Of a DNA stretch of 39,436 nucleotides, positions 17,395 through 27,182 are shown in pieces (the stretch's first letter is position 1; every line of letters starts with the position of its first letter). This DNA is from Nitrosomonas sp. (GTDB taxonomy: Bacteria; Pseudomonadota; Gammaproteobacteria; Burkholderiales; Nitrosomonadaceae). Below the pieces are notes generated by a model, which saw only the letters and a program-made list of their open reading frames with translations, made no database searches and was not told where the DNA came from. The stretch spans positions 1 to 39,436 of the forward strand of contig NZ_JAMWZS010000029.1 of assembly GCF_024282095.1 (NCBI RefSeq). Direction: 5' to 3'. The translations under genes and the position numbers were made by a program.

Positions 17395-18585
17395 TCAATC
17401 TCCTTTGTTCCTTGGCAAGCACACCACAAACTCACTCCCCGTATCAGGCAATGAATTAATTTGCACGGTACCGCCCATTGACTGAATCACCCCTCGCACA
17501 ATGGCCAGACCTAAGCCAGTACCCTCTGCACGCGTGGTAAAAAAAGGTTCGAATAGTCTTTCTTGCAACGCCGTCTCAATACCCGGCCCATCATCATGCA
17601 CACTCAAAACGATGCTTTCTCCTTCCACACGCCCCGTTAAAATGATCCGATCATTGGGTGAAGACACCTGCATTGCGTTCTCAAGTAAATTAATCATCGC
17701 TCCACACAACGCTTGATGATTCGTCATCAAACTCTCCGCTTGACTATAATCACGCACCATTAACTGTAAATTAAGCGGAATCAACTGAGGTTCAATGACT
17801 TGTTGCAATTCCGCTAACAAATCACTGACTAAAACTCTTTCGAGTTGCGTCGTTTCACCTTTGACAAAACGCAGCATATCTTTTGTTAAATGCTCCAAAT
17901 GATGCAAACGTTCAACGGTTTTGGTTGCAAATTTTTGGCGTTCATCGGAAGTCAGTGCATCGCTGCCGAGGTGATTCGCATAAAGCAATGCGGTTGCAAG
18001 CGGTGTGCGCAACTGGTGCGCAAGATTCGCCGCCATTTCACCCATAGCAGTCAAACGCTGATTCCGCCTTATCTTTTCCTGAATGACATAAGCTTCAGTA
18101 ATATCATTTACTAGCAAAATCCGTCTGCCGGTTGAGTCCAACGCACTACTTTCGATACGGATGCGACGCTGCTCTGCTGTTTCACGTTGTGCCACATACC
18201 ATTCATTGATAATCGCGGTTGGCGATAAGCGCTCTTGAACGACCTGATGCCATGACAACCCAAGTAACGGCTCTCCCAACATAGTAAGCGCGGCCGGATT
18301 CACTTGTTCTATGCATTCGTTTTCATTAAGTGCCAAAACGCCACCCGGCAACGCATTTAACAGAAAACTTAGTTGTCTGGACAAATCCTCTTTTGCGATC
18401 AGCTGTCTGTGCAGTTCACCATTGGCAAGCGCAAGTTCCCGGGTTAACTGTGTTACCTGGTGTTGTAATTCTTGATACACGCCCGAGAGCTGTTCAGATG
18501 CTTCATTAAACGCCGCAAACGCAAGCTGAAGCTGTTCCTGCTCTGCCGGAATTGTTCTGATTTCGCTGATTTTATTTGCTTGCAC
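17395..18585 (-). CDS. fleS: Flagellar sensor histidine kinase FleS/FlrB
   Basis: A 396-residue soluble histidine kinase with no membrane helix, as expected for FleS/FlrB. After an N-terminal coiled-coil stretch there is a PAS-like domain (about residues 70-155; LLNALPGGVLALNENECIEQ). The H-box is NLAHQLRTPL, with the phosphorylated His; the ATPase domain has the N-box (INLLENAMQ), HDDGPGIE and GTGLGLAIV. It is the first gene of the fleS-fleR-fliE group and its partner is the adjacent FleR. The start is GTG at 18585 without a strong ribosome site. It is divergent from fliF across 218 bp. Confidence 0.9.
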   Translation of the reverse strand: MQANKISEIRTIPAEQEQLQLAFAAFNEASEQLSGVYQELQHQVTQLTRELALANGELHRQLIAKEDLSRQLSFLLNALPGGVLALNENECIEQVNPAALTMLGEPLLGLSWHQVVQERLSPTAIINEWYVAQRETAEQRRIRIESSALDSTGRRILLVNDITEAYVIQEKIRRNQRLTAMGEMAANLAHQLRTPLATALLYANHLGSDALTSDERQKFATKTVERLHHLEHLTKDMLRFVKGETTQLERVLVSDLLAELQQVIEPQLIPLNLQLMVRDYSQAESLMTNHQALCGAMINLLENAMQVSSPNDRIILTGRVEGESIVLSVHDDGPGIETALQERLFEPFFTTRAEGTGLGLAIVRGVIQSMGGTVQINSLPDTGSEFVVCLPRNKGD

Positions 18586-18803
18586 TGGTTTAAATGACAG
18601 TTATTAAGAATTGCCTGTAGCTTACATTTATACCAGTCCTCTTCATGATCTGAATAAGGCGGACAAAGCTATTCTATTTGAGCATTCATATTGCGTAAAT
18701 TTATCGATAATCATCGCATCAATAAAATTTTACTCCGTGTAAAACGAGTACATACCAAGCGTTGATGCATTTAATTCGTGAGATTTCAGCAGGAGAATAG
18801 TAC

Positions 18804-20480
18804 GTGGCAACAGTACCAAGTGAATCCAATACGACACCACCAGCTAAAACATTTAAACTGGAGCAACTCAGCCAACTATCCAATCAAAAAAAATTGGGGT
18901 TGATACTGGCTGCTGCAGCCGTCATCGCCTTACTGGCAGGTGCTTTGATGTGGAGTCAGACGCCGGATTATCGTGTTCTCTATAGTAACGTATCGAATCA
19001 GGACGGTGCCGCCATCATCAGCTCCTTGCAGCAAATGAACATCCCCTACAAGTTTTCCGACAGTAGTGGTGCCATCTTAATTCCTGAAAAACAGATCCAT
19101 GAAGTACGTCTGCGCTTAGCGGGTCAAGGGTTGCCCAAAGGTGATCTGCCAGGATTTGAATTAATGGAGAATCAGAAGTTTGGCTCCAGCCAATTTCTCG
19201 AGCAGGTCAATTATCAACGGGCGTTAGAAGGCGAATTAGCACGCTCGGTTCAATCGTTATCAGCAGTGCAAAATGCACGCGTACACCTGGCAATTGCCAA
19301 ACCCTCCGTGTTCTCAAGAGAGAAACAGCAACCCAGCGTTTCTGTTTTACTGAATTTGTATCCAGGCAGAGTATTGAGTGTCGAACAAGTCAGTGCAATC
19401 GTACACTTGATGTCGAGTAGCGTACCCAATCTGCCGACAAAAAATGTAACCGTGGTTGATCAAAATGGCAACTTACTCAGCACACAGCATGAAAACAAGC
19501 AAGATAAGGGATTTGATGCCAAGCAATTACAATACATACAAGAGCTTGAAGAAAACTATATCCGTCGTATCGAAACCATACTGTCACCGATTACAGGCGC
19601 CGCCAATGTACGTGCTCAGGTAACTGCGGATTTGGATTTTTCCCGTATCGAGCGCGCTGAAGAAATCTATCGGCCAAACAATACCGAAGCGGATGCTGCC
19701 ACTATTCGCAGCCAGCAAACGCTTGAAGCGACTTCCACAGGTTCAAAAATTGATGGGGGCATTCCCGGAGCACTGACGAACCGTCCACCTGAGCCTGCTG
19801 TTGCGCCTATTGAAGCCGGTGGCGAAAACAAAGAGGCAGGTGATAAGGCGCCACCACCGTTACCGACCGACAAGAAAAAAGAATCCACGATCAATTATGA
19901 AGTGGACAAAACAGTACAACATACACAGCAATCCACTGGCGGTATCAAACGACTCACTGCAGCAGTTGTCGTGAATTATCGCAAGAAAATCAATGAAAAC
20001 GGTGACATTGCCTACGAGCCACTGACTGCCGAAGAAATCAAGGAAATCAATAGCCTTGTCAGAGAAGCCATGGGTTACAGCGAGAAACGCGGAGACTCGT
20101 TGACTGTCACCAACAGCTTGTTCACTGCTGAAAGCGAAACGATATTGGATGCTGCATTCTGGAAAGACCCCGATATCATGATGCTGGCAAAAGACATTGG
20201 CAAACAGCTGTTAATTGCAGCCATTGTTTTGTTTTTCTTGTTAAAAATCCTGCGGCCATTCTTAAAAAGCTTAACTCAACCCCCTCCTCCTGCACTGCCA
20301 GAGAAGGTGGCTGGCGAAGCAACATTGGATCAATTGCCAGGGCAGGTAGATGGAACAGCCATCCAGGCGATCCAGAAATCCATATTTGAGGACAATCTTA
20401 AAAAAGCCAAACAATTGGCGATGGATGAGCCGGCCATTGTCGCCAATGTTGTTAAAGATTGGGTGTCCAAAAATGGATGA
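18804..20480 (+). CDS. fliF: Flagellar MS-ring protein FliF
   Basis: A 558-residue membrane protein that forms the MS ring. It has a first membrane helix at about residues 32-49 (LGLILAAAAVIALLAGALM), the ring-building motifs in the periplasmic part (SNVSNQDGAAIISSLQQMNI and LEGELARSVQSLSAVQNARV), an extended Pro/Glu-rich segment near 320-355, a second membrane helix near 470-490 (LLIAAIVLFFLLKILRPFL) and a short cytoplasmic tail that binds FliG. Length is normal. GTG is the start, eight bases after AGGAG. It opens the plus-strand flagellar operon and overlaps fliG by eight bases. Confidence 0.95.
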   Translation: MATVPSESNTTPPAKTFKLEQLSQLSNQKKLGLILAAAAVIALLAGALMWSQTPDYRVLYSNVSNQDGAAIISSLQQMNIPYKFSDSSGAILIPEKQIHEVRLRLAGQGLPKGDLPGFELMENQKFGSSQFLEQVNYQRALEGELARSVQSLSAVQNARVHLAIAKPSVFSREKQQPSVSVLLNLYPGRVLSVEQVSAIVHLMSSSVPNLPTKNVTVVDQNGNLLSTQHENKQDKGFDAKQLQYIQELEENYIRRIETILSPITGAANVRAQVTADLDFSRIERAEEIYRPNNTEADAATIRSQQTLEATSTGSKIDGGIPGALTNRPPEPAVAPIEAGGENKEAGDKAPPPLPTDKKKESTINYEVDKTVQHTQQSTGGIKRLTAAVVVNYRKKINENGDIAYEPLTAEEIKEINSLVREAMGYSEKRGDSLTVTNSLFTAESETILDAAFWKDPDIMMLAKDIGKQLLIAAIVLFFLLKILRPFLKSLTQPPPPALPEKVAGEATLDQLPGQVDGTAIQAIQKSIFEDNLKKAKQLAMDEPAIVANVVKDWVSKNG

Positions 20481-21468
20481 CGAAGGAATCAAAAAGAGCG
20501 CCATCTTGCTGATGACGTTGGGCGAACAAGAAGCAGCATCCGTCATTAAATTATTAGGCCCCAAGGAAGTGCAGAAACTGGGCGAAACAATGTCCAGTTT
20601 GCAGAATATCTCACGCGCCGAGATTGAAAGCATACTCAAAGAATTCTGCGATGAAGCGGAAGGAAGGACCACGCTGGGCCAGGATTCTGCTGATTATATT
20701 CGCAAGGTTCTGACCAGTGCATTGGGTGATGAAAAAGCTGCCAATCTCATTGATCGTATTCTACATGGCGGCGACACCAGCGGTATTGAAGGACTGAAGT
20801 GGATGGATGCGCCATCGGTGGCCGAACTGATCAAGAATGAACATCCACAAATTATCGCAACCATCTTAGTCCACTTGGAACGCGACCAAGCGAGCGAGAT
20901 ATTAAGCTTATTCACTGAACGATTGCGCAACGATACCTTATTGCGCATCGCCACCTTGGACAGCATACAGCCGGATGCACTCCGCGAACTCAATGATGTA
21001 CTGACAAAATTGCTATCGGGCAGCAACAATATTCGCAAAACGGCTATGGGTGGAATACGCGCCGCAGCGGAAATTCTCAATTTTGTCCCAACTGCCCAAG
21101 AAACCAGTGTCATCGATAACATCAAGCAGTACGACGAAGAGCTGGCACAGAAAATCATGGATGAAATGTTCGTATTTGATAATCTGATTGATATTGATGA
21201 CCATGGTATCCAATTGCTCCTCAGAGAAGTCCAGTCGGAATCTCTGATTATCGCTTTGAAAGGCGCGCAAGAAGAACTGCGCAAGAAAATTTTCAAAAAT
21301 ATGTCGCAACGTGCTGCTGAAGCACTACGAGAAGATCTGGAAAGCAAAGGCCCGGTACGTGTATCCGAAGTCGAAGCCGAACAAAAAGAAATTCTCAAGG
21401 TGCTACGTCAACTGGCTGATGATGGACAAATCGCACTCGGCGGAAAAGGCGAAGATAACTTTATTTAA
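20473..21468 (+). CDS. fliG: Flagellar motor switch protein FliG
   Basis: A 331-residue C-ring protein that receives torque from the stator. The start at 20473 (MDDEGIKKSAILLMTLGEQE) gives the normal FliG length and overlaps the fliF stop by eight bases; an upstream in-frame start exists but would lie inside fliF. The middle domain has the EHPQ motif (LIKNEHPQIIATILVHL), and the C-terminal domain carries the charged torque helix (DLIDIDDHGIQLLLREV) with its alternating charged residues. It probably cannot be expressed without fliF translation. Confidence 0.95.
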   Translation: MDDEGIKKSAILLMTLGEQEAASVIKLLGPKEVQKLGETMSSLQNISRAEIESILKEFCDEAEGRTTLGQDSADYIRKVLTSALGDEKAANLIDRILHGGDTSGIEGLKWMDAPSVAELIKNEHPQIIATILVHLERDQASEILSLFTERLRNDTLLRIATLDSIQPDALRELNDVLTKLLSGSNNIRKTAMGGIRAAAEILNFVPTAQETSVIDNIKQYDEELAQKIMDEMFVFDNLIDIDDHGIQLLLREVQSESLIIALKGAQEELRKKIFKNMSQRAAEALREDLESKGPVRVSEVEAEQKEILKVLRQLADDGQIALGGKGEDNFI

Positions 21469-21489
21469 CAAATATACCCCCTACTAAAC

Positions 21490-21510
21490 TTATTCAATCA
21501 GCTTGAATAA
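21490..21510. other. AT-rich hairpin between fliG and fliH
   Basis: TTATTCAA and TTGAATAA pair perfectly around a five-base loop in the 64-bp gap between fliG and fliH. There is no following T-tract, so it is more likely a stabiliser or attenuator within the operon transcript than a terminator. It may be chance. Confidence 0.3.
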
Positions 21511-21532
21511 ATAGGTTAATAAAGGTTTACAA

Positions 21533-22246
21533 ATGGCAACAAGCAGCTTCATTCCCAAAGCAGAACTCAATGCCTATCAGCGATGGGAAATGAACGCTTT
21601 GGATGCACCCGATCCAATTCCGGAAGAACATGATCAGCAACTCAACACTGAAGATAATACCCTGGTAGACGAGCAAAATAAGATCACCTTGCCCACTGAA
21701 GAAGAAATTTCAGCAATTCTTCAGCATGCCAAAACAGAAGGCTATGCGGCAGGCTATCAAGAAGGAAACGCAGCGGGATACGCAGCAGGCAGGAAAGCGG
21801 CAGAAATAGAGGTTACCACCGAGGTAGCCCGTCTCCAAACACTGTTATCCAATCTCGACCAAGATCTGCATACAATTGATCAGCACGTTGCGGATGATTT
21901 ATTGGGTCTGGCCATTGCGCTTACTAAAAAAATGGTTACCCAGGCATTACAGCTAAAACCTGAGCTCATCGCGCCCATTGTGCAAGAGGCGATTCGAAAT
22001 TTACCCAGTGCGATGCAACATCCGCGACTTTATTTGCATCCTGATGATGCCAAAATAGTCCATGCACACTTGGGTGATCAGTTAGCGCAAGACAGCTGGT
22101 CTATCCGTGAAGATGAACAATTATCCCAAGGCGGCTGCCGCATCGAAGCCAATGGCAGTGAAATCGACGCAAGTCTGGAGGTGCGCTGGCAGCGGGTATT
22201 ATCGGCGATCGGCCAGAATGACAGCTGGTTGGAAAAAAATGACTAA
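21533..22246 (+). CDS. fliH: Flagellar export ATPase regulator FliH
   Basis: A 237-residue protein that binds and restrains the FliI ATPase and links it to the C ring. Residues 74-92 have a run of Gly-x-x-x-Gly and Ala-x-x-x-Ala spacings ([17 protein letters not shown]), the glycine-repeat helix known in FliH. The C-terminal half has the FliH/YscL fold features, including the helix around [17 protein letters not shown] and the final strand ([18 protein letters not shown]). Its stop overlaps the fliI start by eight bases (ATGACTAA). Confidence 0.9.
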   Translation: MATSSFIPKAELNAYQRWEMNALDAPDPIPEEHDQQLNTEDNTLVDEQNKITLPTEEEISAILQHAKTEGYAAGYQEGNAAGYAAGRKAAEIEVTTEVARLQTLLSNLDQDLHTIDQHVADDLLGLAIALTKKMVTQALQLKPELIAPIVQEAIRNLPSAMQHPRLYLHPDDAKIVHAHLGDQLAQDSWSIREDEQLSQGGCRIEANGSEIDASLEVRWQRVLSAIGQNDSWLEKND

Positions 22247-23654
22247 TATGAATCGCCATGAACAATGGGGCAGCTTCTTGAAAAATTGCACCCAGCTGAT
22301 TACCCCCGCCAATCCACTGTTATCAAGCGGCACGATTACACGCGTTGCCGGGTTAGTGATGGAAGCGGTAGGACTCCGGTTGGCCGTTGGCAGTAGTTGT
22401 ACTATTTTTCTATCGAATGGCTACAGCGTCTCGGCCGAAGTCGTTGGATTCTCCGGAGATCGCCTATTCTTAATGCCGTCCAGCGATGTGTATGGATTAT
22501 CTCCAGGTGCCAAAGTAGTTCCTACCGAATGTGTTGCCGACCCCCTCAAGATCGGTAATTTTCAACATCCCCGCAGACGTGCAGCAGATCGCGCCAAGCA
22601 TATCAGCGTTGGCCCCGAACTACTGGGGCGCGTGATAAATGGATTGGGTGAACCGCTGGATCGCCTTGGCCCCACGCGCGCGGAACACAACGTACCGCTA
22701 TACAGCCGCCCTTATAACCCGCTGGAAAGAATTCCCGTCACTCAGCCGCTTGACGTTGGGGTACGTGCAATTAACACGCTGTTGACTGTCGGACGGGGAC
22801 AACGCATGGGATTGTTTGCCGGCAGTGGTGTGGGCAAAAGCGTATTGCTTGGCATGATGGCACGCTATACCAGCGCTGATGTGATTGTTGTGGGACTCAT
22901 CGGTGAACGGGGGCGTGAGGTTAAAGAATTCATAGAACATATTCTCGGTGCCGAAGGGCTCGCACGCTCGGTAGTTGTCGCAGCGCCTGCTGACACTTCA
23001 CCGTTGCTGCGCTTGCAAGGCGCAGCGTATGCGACAGCCATTGCCGAATATTTTCGCGATAGCGGCAAACATGTTCTACTGATTATGGATTCACTGACCC
23101 GCTATGCCATGGCGCAGCGGGAAATAGCCCTGGCTATCGGCGAACCTCCTGCGACCAAAGGTTATCCGCCCTCCGTATTTGCCAAACTACCGCAACTGGT
23201 AGAACGCGCCGGTAACGGCAACCAAGAGAATGGATCGATTACAGCCTTTTATACAGTATTGACTGAAGGGGATGATCAGAATGATCCCATCGCCGATAGC
23301 GCGCGCGCCATTCTTGATGGACATATCGTGCTATCGCGCCGATTAGCCGAAGCAGGACATTACCCGGCAATTGATATCGAAGCTTCGATCAGCCGCATCA
23401 TGACCAGCGTGGTACCACAAAAGCAAATTGACATGGCCAGACAATTCAAGAGCCTCTATTCACGCTACCAACGCAGCCATGACTTGATCAGTGTAGGTGC
23501 GTATGTCGCCGGTACAGATCCGGAACTGGATCGGGCCATTAAGCTGTATCCCGCATTCGAAAAATTTTTAAATCAAAACATGTCGCAACAAGAGAATTTT
23601 GCCAATAGTCTTGAGAAACTGACCAAGTTATTTGATAGCGACGCAACCCGATAA
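22239..23654 (+). CDS. fliI: Flagellum-specific export ATPase FliI
   Basis: A 471-residue hexameric ATPase related to the F1 beta subunit. It has Walker [12 protein letters not shown], the catalytic glutamate in [11 protein letters not shown], Walker [13 protein letters not shown], and the family motif [20 protein letters not shown]. The start at 22239 overlaps fliH; a second ATG at 22248 would shorten it by three residues. An upstream in-frame start lies inside fliH and is rejected. It drives unfolding and loading of flagellar export substrates. Confidence 0.95.
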   Translation: MTNMNRHEQWGSFLKNCTQLITPANPLLSSGTITRVAGLVMEAVGLRLAVGSSCTIFLSNGYSVSAEVVGFSGDRLFLMPSSDVYGLSPGAKVVPTECVADPLKIGNFQHPRRRAADRAKHISVGPELLGRVINGLGEPLDRLGPTRAEHNVPLYSRPYNPLERIPVTQPLDVGVRAINTLLTVGRGQRMGLFAGSGVGKSVLLGMMARYTSADVIVVGLIGERGREVKEFIEHILGAEGLARSVVVAAPADTSPLLRLQGAAYATAIAEYFRDSGKHVLLIMDSLTRYAMAQREIALAIGEPPATKGYPPSVFAKLPQLVERAGNGNQENGSITAFYTVLTEGDDQNDPIADSARAILDGHIVLSRRLAEAGHYPAIDIEASISRIMTSVVPQKQIDMARQFKSLYSRYQRSHDLISVGAYVAGTDPELDRAIKLYPAFEKFLNQNMSQQENFANSLEKLTKLFDSDATR

Positions 23655-23672
23655 TCAGAAACAAACGCTCTT

Positions 23673-24131
23673 ATGTCCACATCGTCATCGCTAAAACTAC
23701 TTCTGGAATTAGCTCAGCAACAAACGGATGCGTCATCCAAGAAACTGGGGAAATTAAATTTTCAGCAGCAGGAAGCGGAAAAGAAATTAAATTTACTGTT
23801 GCAATATCGCCAGAGTTACCAAGCACACCTGCAGAACGCCATAGCAACGGGCATTGACCAAATGGAATGGCTTAATTTCATTGCATTCATGAATAAGCTC
23901 GATGCCGCTATCAATGAACAGCGCCAAGCAGTTCTGCATGCCCAGAATAAGCGGATTGCCGGAAGCAATGAATTTTTGTTCCATCAGCGCAAACTAAAAT
24001 CCTACGACACGCTGTCGCAACGCCAACAAGCCGCAGAGAATCTGCGGCAATCAAAGTATGAACAGAAATTGCAAGATGAGTTTGCTTCGAATGCTTTCAA
24101 CCGTCACTCATTTCCTAAGAACGACAACTAG
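23673..24131 (+). CDS. fliJ: Flagellar export chaperone FliJ
   Basis: A 152-residue protein, almost wholly alpha-helical coiled coil and rich in Gln, Lys and Leu, in the position of FliJ directly after fliI. FliJ sits in the FliI hexamer like the gamma subunit of F1 and couples it to the export gate. Sequence identity in this family is low, so the call leans on length, helical pattern (residues 1-60 and 75-145) and gene order. It is the last gene before the sigma-54 promoter of fliK. Confidence 0.85.
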   Translation: MSTSSSLKLLLELAQQQTDASSKKLGKLNFQQQEAEKKLNLLLQYRQSYQAHLQNAIATGIDQMEWLNFIAFMNKLDAAINEQRQAVLHAQNKRIAGSNEFLFHQRKLKSYDTLSQRQQAAENLRQSKYEQKLQDEFASNAFNRHSFPKNDN

Positions 24132-24154
24132 CAACCTCTCACAATCGCCGAAAC

Positions 24155-24170
24155 TGGCATAGAGATTGCA
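24155..24170 (+). promoter_or_regulatory. Sigma-54 promoter for fliK
   Basis: TGGCAT, five bases, then TTGCA: the invariant GG and GC of the -24/-12 elements are exactly ten bases apart, and 10 of the 11 bases of TGGCAC plus TTGCA match. Transcription would start near 24182, about 34 bases before the fliK ATG. It lies in the 84-bp fliJ-fliK gap, and a sigma-54 activator (FleR) is encoded in the same cluster. Confidence 0.78.
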
Positions 24171-24215
24171 TATATTACTGGCAACGCTATCACCCTTATT
24201 TGAGATCGAAAACTT

Positions 24216-25370
24216 ATGCTAAATATATCTGCCGCGCCTCAAATCAAATCGTCCACTGACAATCCAATACTGGCTGGCAACCCTGAGCCGGGCACTACAC
24301 AAGAACCCGCGACAGAGGAGTTTTCTAAAGTATTGGAGCGTGAAGTATCCGGAACAGCCAACAAACGGGAAACAAATAACGCTACCACGACATCAGAACC
24401 CTCAGAAAAAACAACCTTACCGAAAGATGACGATACAGCTTCGGTTGCGACAACGGACATATCCGGTACAAACAACCTGATCAGCAGGTTATTTTTTGAG
24501 GCTACAAATAGTACATATGCAGCAGATCAACTGTTACCTCCATTTGATCCAACGAACCCGAATATACTGACGGCCACGCCGATCATGCCGATGGCATTAT
24601 CCACATCACTTCAAAATTCATTCATTCCGCAAGATAACAAACTGGCGACAAGCTCGTCACTTCTCGCTGGTCAAATGCTGCAACAAAAATTGGCGCAAGC
24701 TACTGCGGCTGAAAGTAATCTTACTTATGCATTGGATGCCTTTTGGCAATCAGTGGGGGCGGCAGATTCTGCCATTGACGGCAAACTTTTACCATTCTCT
24801 TCAGAAATGAGCGACGCTATCCAGGCCAGCACAGGAGAAAGTCTATTTTCAGTATCCAATGAACCTGCTTCGACACAACCGTTTGGCTTAAGCAGTACCA
24901 CGGCTACCACTTCCCTCAATACAACGCCACAGAGTGTTCAAGTCGATCTCCCTGTGGGTCAACCCAAATGGGGTAACGAGTTTGCACAAAAAATCATCTG
25001 GTTAACTTCACAACAAAACCAGGTAGCCGAAATCCATTTAAACCCAGCTCACTTGGGTCCTGTTGAAGTGATGCTCAGCATTACGCAAGATCAAGCCACT
25101 GCACAATTCTTATCTCCGCATTTAGCAGTACGCGAAGCCATTGAAGAAGCCTTGCCAAGATTAAGAGAGATGATGGCTGAAAATGGCATTCAGTTGGGTA
25201 ATGTCATGGTAGGTGCCGAATCATTCCAACAAGACAATAAACAACAGCAAGCATATAGTCCAGCAAAGGGCATCCCCCATACAACTGGCACAAGAACGGA
25301 GGCTATTGGTCAAATTGAAACAACCGTTTCGTCCAGCAAACATAATGGTATGGTCAATACCTATGCTTGA
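24216..25370 (+). CDS. fliK: Flagellar hook-length control protein FliK
   Basis: A 384-residue secreted ruler protein. The N-terminal two thirds is low-complexity (Thr, Ser, Ala, Asn, Gln), as usual in FliK. The conserved C-terminal domain spans about residues 248-335, with WLTSQQNQVAEIHLNPAHLG and VEVMLSITQDQATAQF, then AIEEALPRLREMMAENGI, which switches export specificity from hook to filament. A sigma-54 promoter lies 46 bases upstream and a hairpin terminator candidate downstream, so fliK may be a separate transcription unit within the cluster. Confidence 0.9.
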   Translation: MLNISAAPQIKSSTDNPILAGNPEPGTTQEPATEEFSKVLEREVSGTANKRETNNATTTSEPSEKTTLPKDDDTASVATTDISGTNNLISRLFFEATNSTYAADQLLPPFDPTNPNILTATPIMPMALSTSLQNSFIPQDNKLATSSSLLAGQMLQQKLAQATAAESNLTYALDAFWQSVGAADSAIDGKLLPFSSEMSDAIQASTGESLFSVSNEPASTQPFGLSSTTATTSLNTTPQSVQVDLPVGQPKWGNEFAQKIIWLTSQQNQVAEIHLNPAHLGPVEVMLSITQDQATAQFLSPHLAVREAIEEALPRLREMMAENGIQLGNVMVGAESFQQDNKQQQAYSPAKGIPHTTGTRTEAIGQIETTVSSSKHNGMVNTYA

Positions 25371-25692
25371 CCATTTAATAATCAAACCTATTGCATCGAT
25401 CGCATCGGTCTTTTATCCCTGAGCTGTCACACCATCGGATTCAATGAGTGACAGCAGATTATGTTTTCTTAACACCGATCCGAATTCTGAATTTTTACTC
25501 ATTTTCTGAAATTAACCTTAAAAAACCTGTATCACAAACATTTTCAAATCAAAGAAATTTACAGGAATGCTGGTTAGATTCTTGACTTACTCTCGTACTT
25601 GAAAATAGCGACGTTATTTCATTGTTATTTGTCATATCAGTTTATTGCTCCGTCTAAGATAATTGAGCTCATCCAATAAGGAGTTGAGCAAA
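25371..25692. other. Intergenic region between fliK and fliL
   Basis: A 322-bp gap holding the hairpin above and, near its end, AAGGAG (25678-25683), the ribosome site of fliL. A TTGACT at 25582 could be a -35 element but no good -10 follows at the right distance. The gap suggests that fliL-M-N-O-P-Q-R form a separate transcription unit. No gene is seen here. Confidence 0.5.
25423..25455 (+). terminator. Candidate terminator after fliK
   Basis: GCTGTCAC (25423-25430) and GTGACAGC (25448-25455) form a perfect 8-bp stem with a 17-base loop, 52 bases after the fliK stop. A T-rich stretch follows nine bases later but not directly, so efficiency is uncertain. Confidence 0.5.
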
Positions 25693-26181
25693 ATGTCAAA
25701 AGCTATTGAAGCACCAGCCGGATCAGACGGCAAAAAAAATAAAAAAGGACTAATCATCATAATCTTGATAGCAATCATTGCTATCGGTGCAGGTGCCGGC
25801 GGTACATGGTATGCGATGAAGATGTTAGGTGGCGGAGAATCAGAACCTGAGAAACCCAAGGAAAAGCCGACTACATTTGTAGATCTTGATACTTTTACGG
25901 TGAATCTTCAGCCGGAAGGAAATGGTCAATATTTGCAGGTTGGATTAACGGCAAAAACCAGAGAAACACCTGTCGTCGCTGAAATTAAGAAACAAATGCC
26001 AGAAATCCGCAATCGCATTTTAATGTTACTTTCCAGCAAAAAAGCCACAGACGTCGCAGTTATTGCAGGAAAACAACAACTCAGTCAGGAGATTGTTGAT
26101 GAAATCAAACAATCATTAGGCCCAGTAGAACTGCAAGAAGATGTACTGGAAGTATTATTTACATCATTCGTGATTCAGTAA
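25693..26181 (+). CDS. fliL: Flagellar stator-associated protein FliL
   Basis: A 162-residue single-span inner-membrane protein. The start at 25693 is set by AAGGAG nine bases upstream; an in-frame start ten codons earlier lacks a ribosome site. A short basic N-terminus (GKKNKKG) precedes the membrane helix (LIIIILIAIIAIGAGAGGTWYAM, residues about 20-42). The periplasmic part has the family features: TFVDLDTFTVNLQ, VAEIKKQMPEIRNRILMLLS and a C-terminal VLFTSFVIQ. FliL surrounds the stator units and supports torque. It starts the fliLMNOPQR block. Confidence 0.93.
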   Translation: MSKAIEAPAGSDGKKNKKGLIIIILIAIIAIGAGAGGTWYAMKMLGGGESEPEKPKEKPTTFVDLDTFTVNLQPEGNGQYLQVGLTAKTRETPVVAEIKKQMPEIRNRILMLLSSKKATDVAVIAGKQQLSQEIVDEIKQSLGPVELQEDVLEVLFTSFVIQ

Positions 26182-26188
26182 ATCTCAA

Positions 26189-27166
26189 ATGGCTGAAGAC
26201 TTTCTCTCACAAGACGAGGTTGACGCACTTCTCAAAGGCGCCACCGGCGAAAGCGATGAAGTGCAGAATGAAGAAGAGAAGGGAGGCGTTCGAGCCTATA
26301 ACATTGCTACGCAAGAACGCATTGTTCGTGGACGGATGCCTACGTATGAAATTATCAATGAACGATTTGCACGTTTATTGCGTATCGGTTTATTCAATTT
26401 CATGCGCCGTACAGTGGATATTTCAGTGAGTCCCGTTAAAGTCATCAAGTTCAGTGAATTCGTACGCAATCTGGTGGTACCAACCAATCTGAACATGGTT
26501 CATATGAAACCGCTTCGAGGTACCGCATTACTGGTTTTTGATCCTAATCTGATTTTTCTGATTGTAGATAACTTGTTCGGCGGCGATGGCCGGTATCACA
26601 CCCGCGTTGAAGGCAGAGATTTTACGCAAACCGAACAACGTATTATTCAGCGCTTGCTCAATGTGGTATTTGAAGATTACGAGAAATCGTGGAAGTCGGT
26701 TTATCCCGTTAAATTTGAGTATGTCAGATCCGAGATGAATCCACAGTTTGCAACGATCGCCACCCCCAATGAAGTCGTCGTTACGGTTACTTTCGATATT
26801 GATATGGGCAACAAAGGCGGCGCATTACATGTCTGCATTCCGTATTCCATGATCGAGCCCATCCGGGATACTTTATACAGCTCCTTGCAAGGCGACCATC
26901 TGGAAGTTGATAAGCGCTGGATCAAGCTGCTGTCACAACAGGTACAAGGCGCCGAAGTGGAGTTGGTTGCCAACTTTGGGCATACGAAAGTTACCTTTGA
27001 TCAGATTCTCAGCATGCAAGCAGGAGATATCATCCCACTGGACATCCCCAAAACTGTTACCGCACATGTCGACGGCATACCCGTTATGGATTGTCACTAT
27101 GGCACCATGAATGGGCAGTATGCACTTAGGGTCAATGCGATGATCTCCTCGTCAGAAACCGAATAA
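26189..27166 (+). CDS. fliM: Flagellar motor switch protein FliM
   Basis: A 325-residue C-ring protein. The N-terminal LSQDEVDALLKG is the peptide that binds phosphorylated CheY. The middle domain (about residues 45-230) contains RIGLFNFMRRTVDISVSPV and LVFDPNLIFLIVDNLFGGDG, which bind FliG, and the C-terminal SpoA/FliN-like domain (about 250-320) has LGHTKV-type sequence (FGHTKVTFDQILSMQAGDII). It lies seven bases after fliL and 16 bases before fliN. Length is normal. Confidence 0.95.
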   Translation: MAEDFLSQDEVDALLKGATGESDEVQNEEEKGGVRAYNIATQERIVRGRMPTYEIINERFARLLRIGLFNFMRRTVDISVSPVKVIKFSEFVRNLVVPTNLNMVHMKPLRGTALLVFDPNLIFLIVDNLFGGDGRYHTRVEGRDFTQTEQRIIQRLLNVVFEDYEKSWKSVYPVKFEYVRSEMNPQFATIATPNEVVVTVTFDIDMGNKGGALHVCIPYSMIEPIRDTLYSSLQGDHLEVDKRWIKLLSQQVQGAEVELVANFGHTKVTFDQILSMQAGDIIPLDIPKTVTAHVDGIPVMDCHYGTMNGQYALRVNAMISSSETE

Positions 27167-27182
27167 TCTATTGGAGACTAAT

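Noticed and set aside
18679-18695. Sigma-54 promoter for fliF
   Set aside because: TTGC at 18691 has G-C-A at the right distance, but the invariant GG of the -24 element is missing (reads AG). Too weak to list as a feature.
20694-21398. Long open frame (234 codons) antisense to fliG
   Set aside because: It lies wholly inside fliG on the other strand, is Ser/Arg/Ile-rich with no recognisable domain, and is explained by codon use of fliG.
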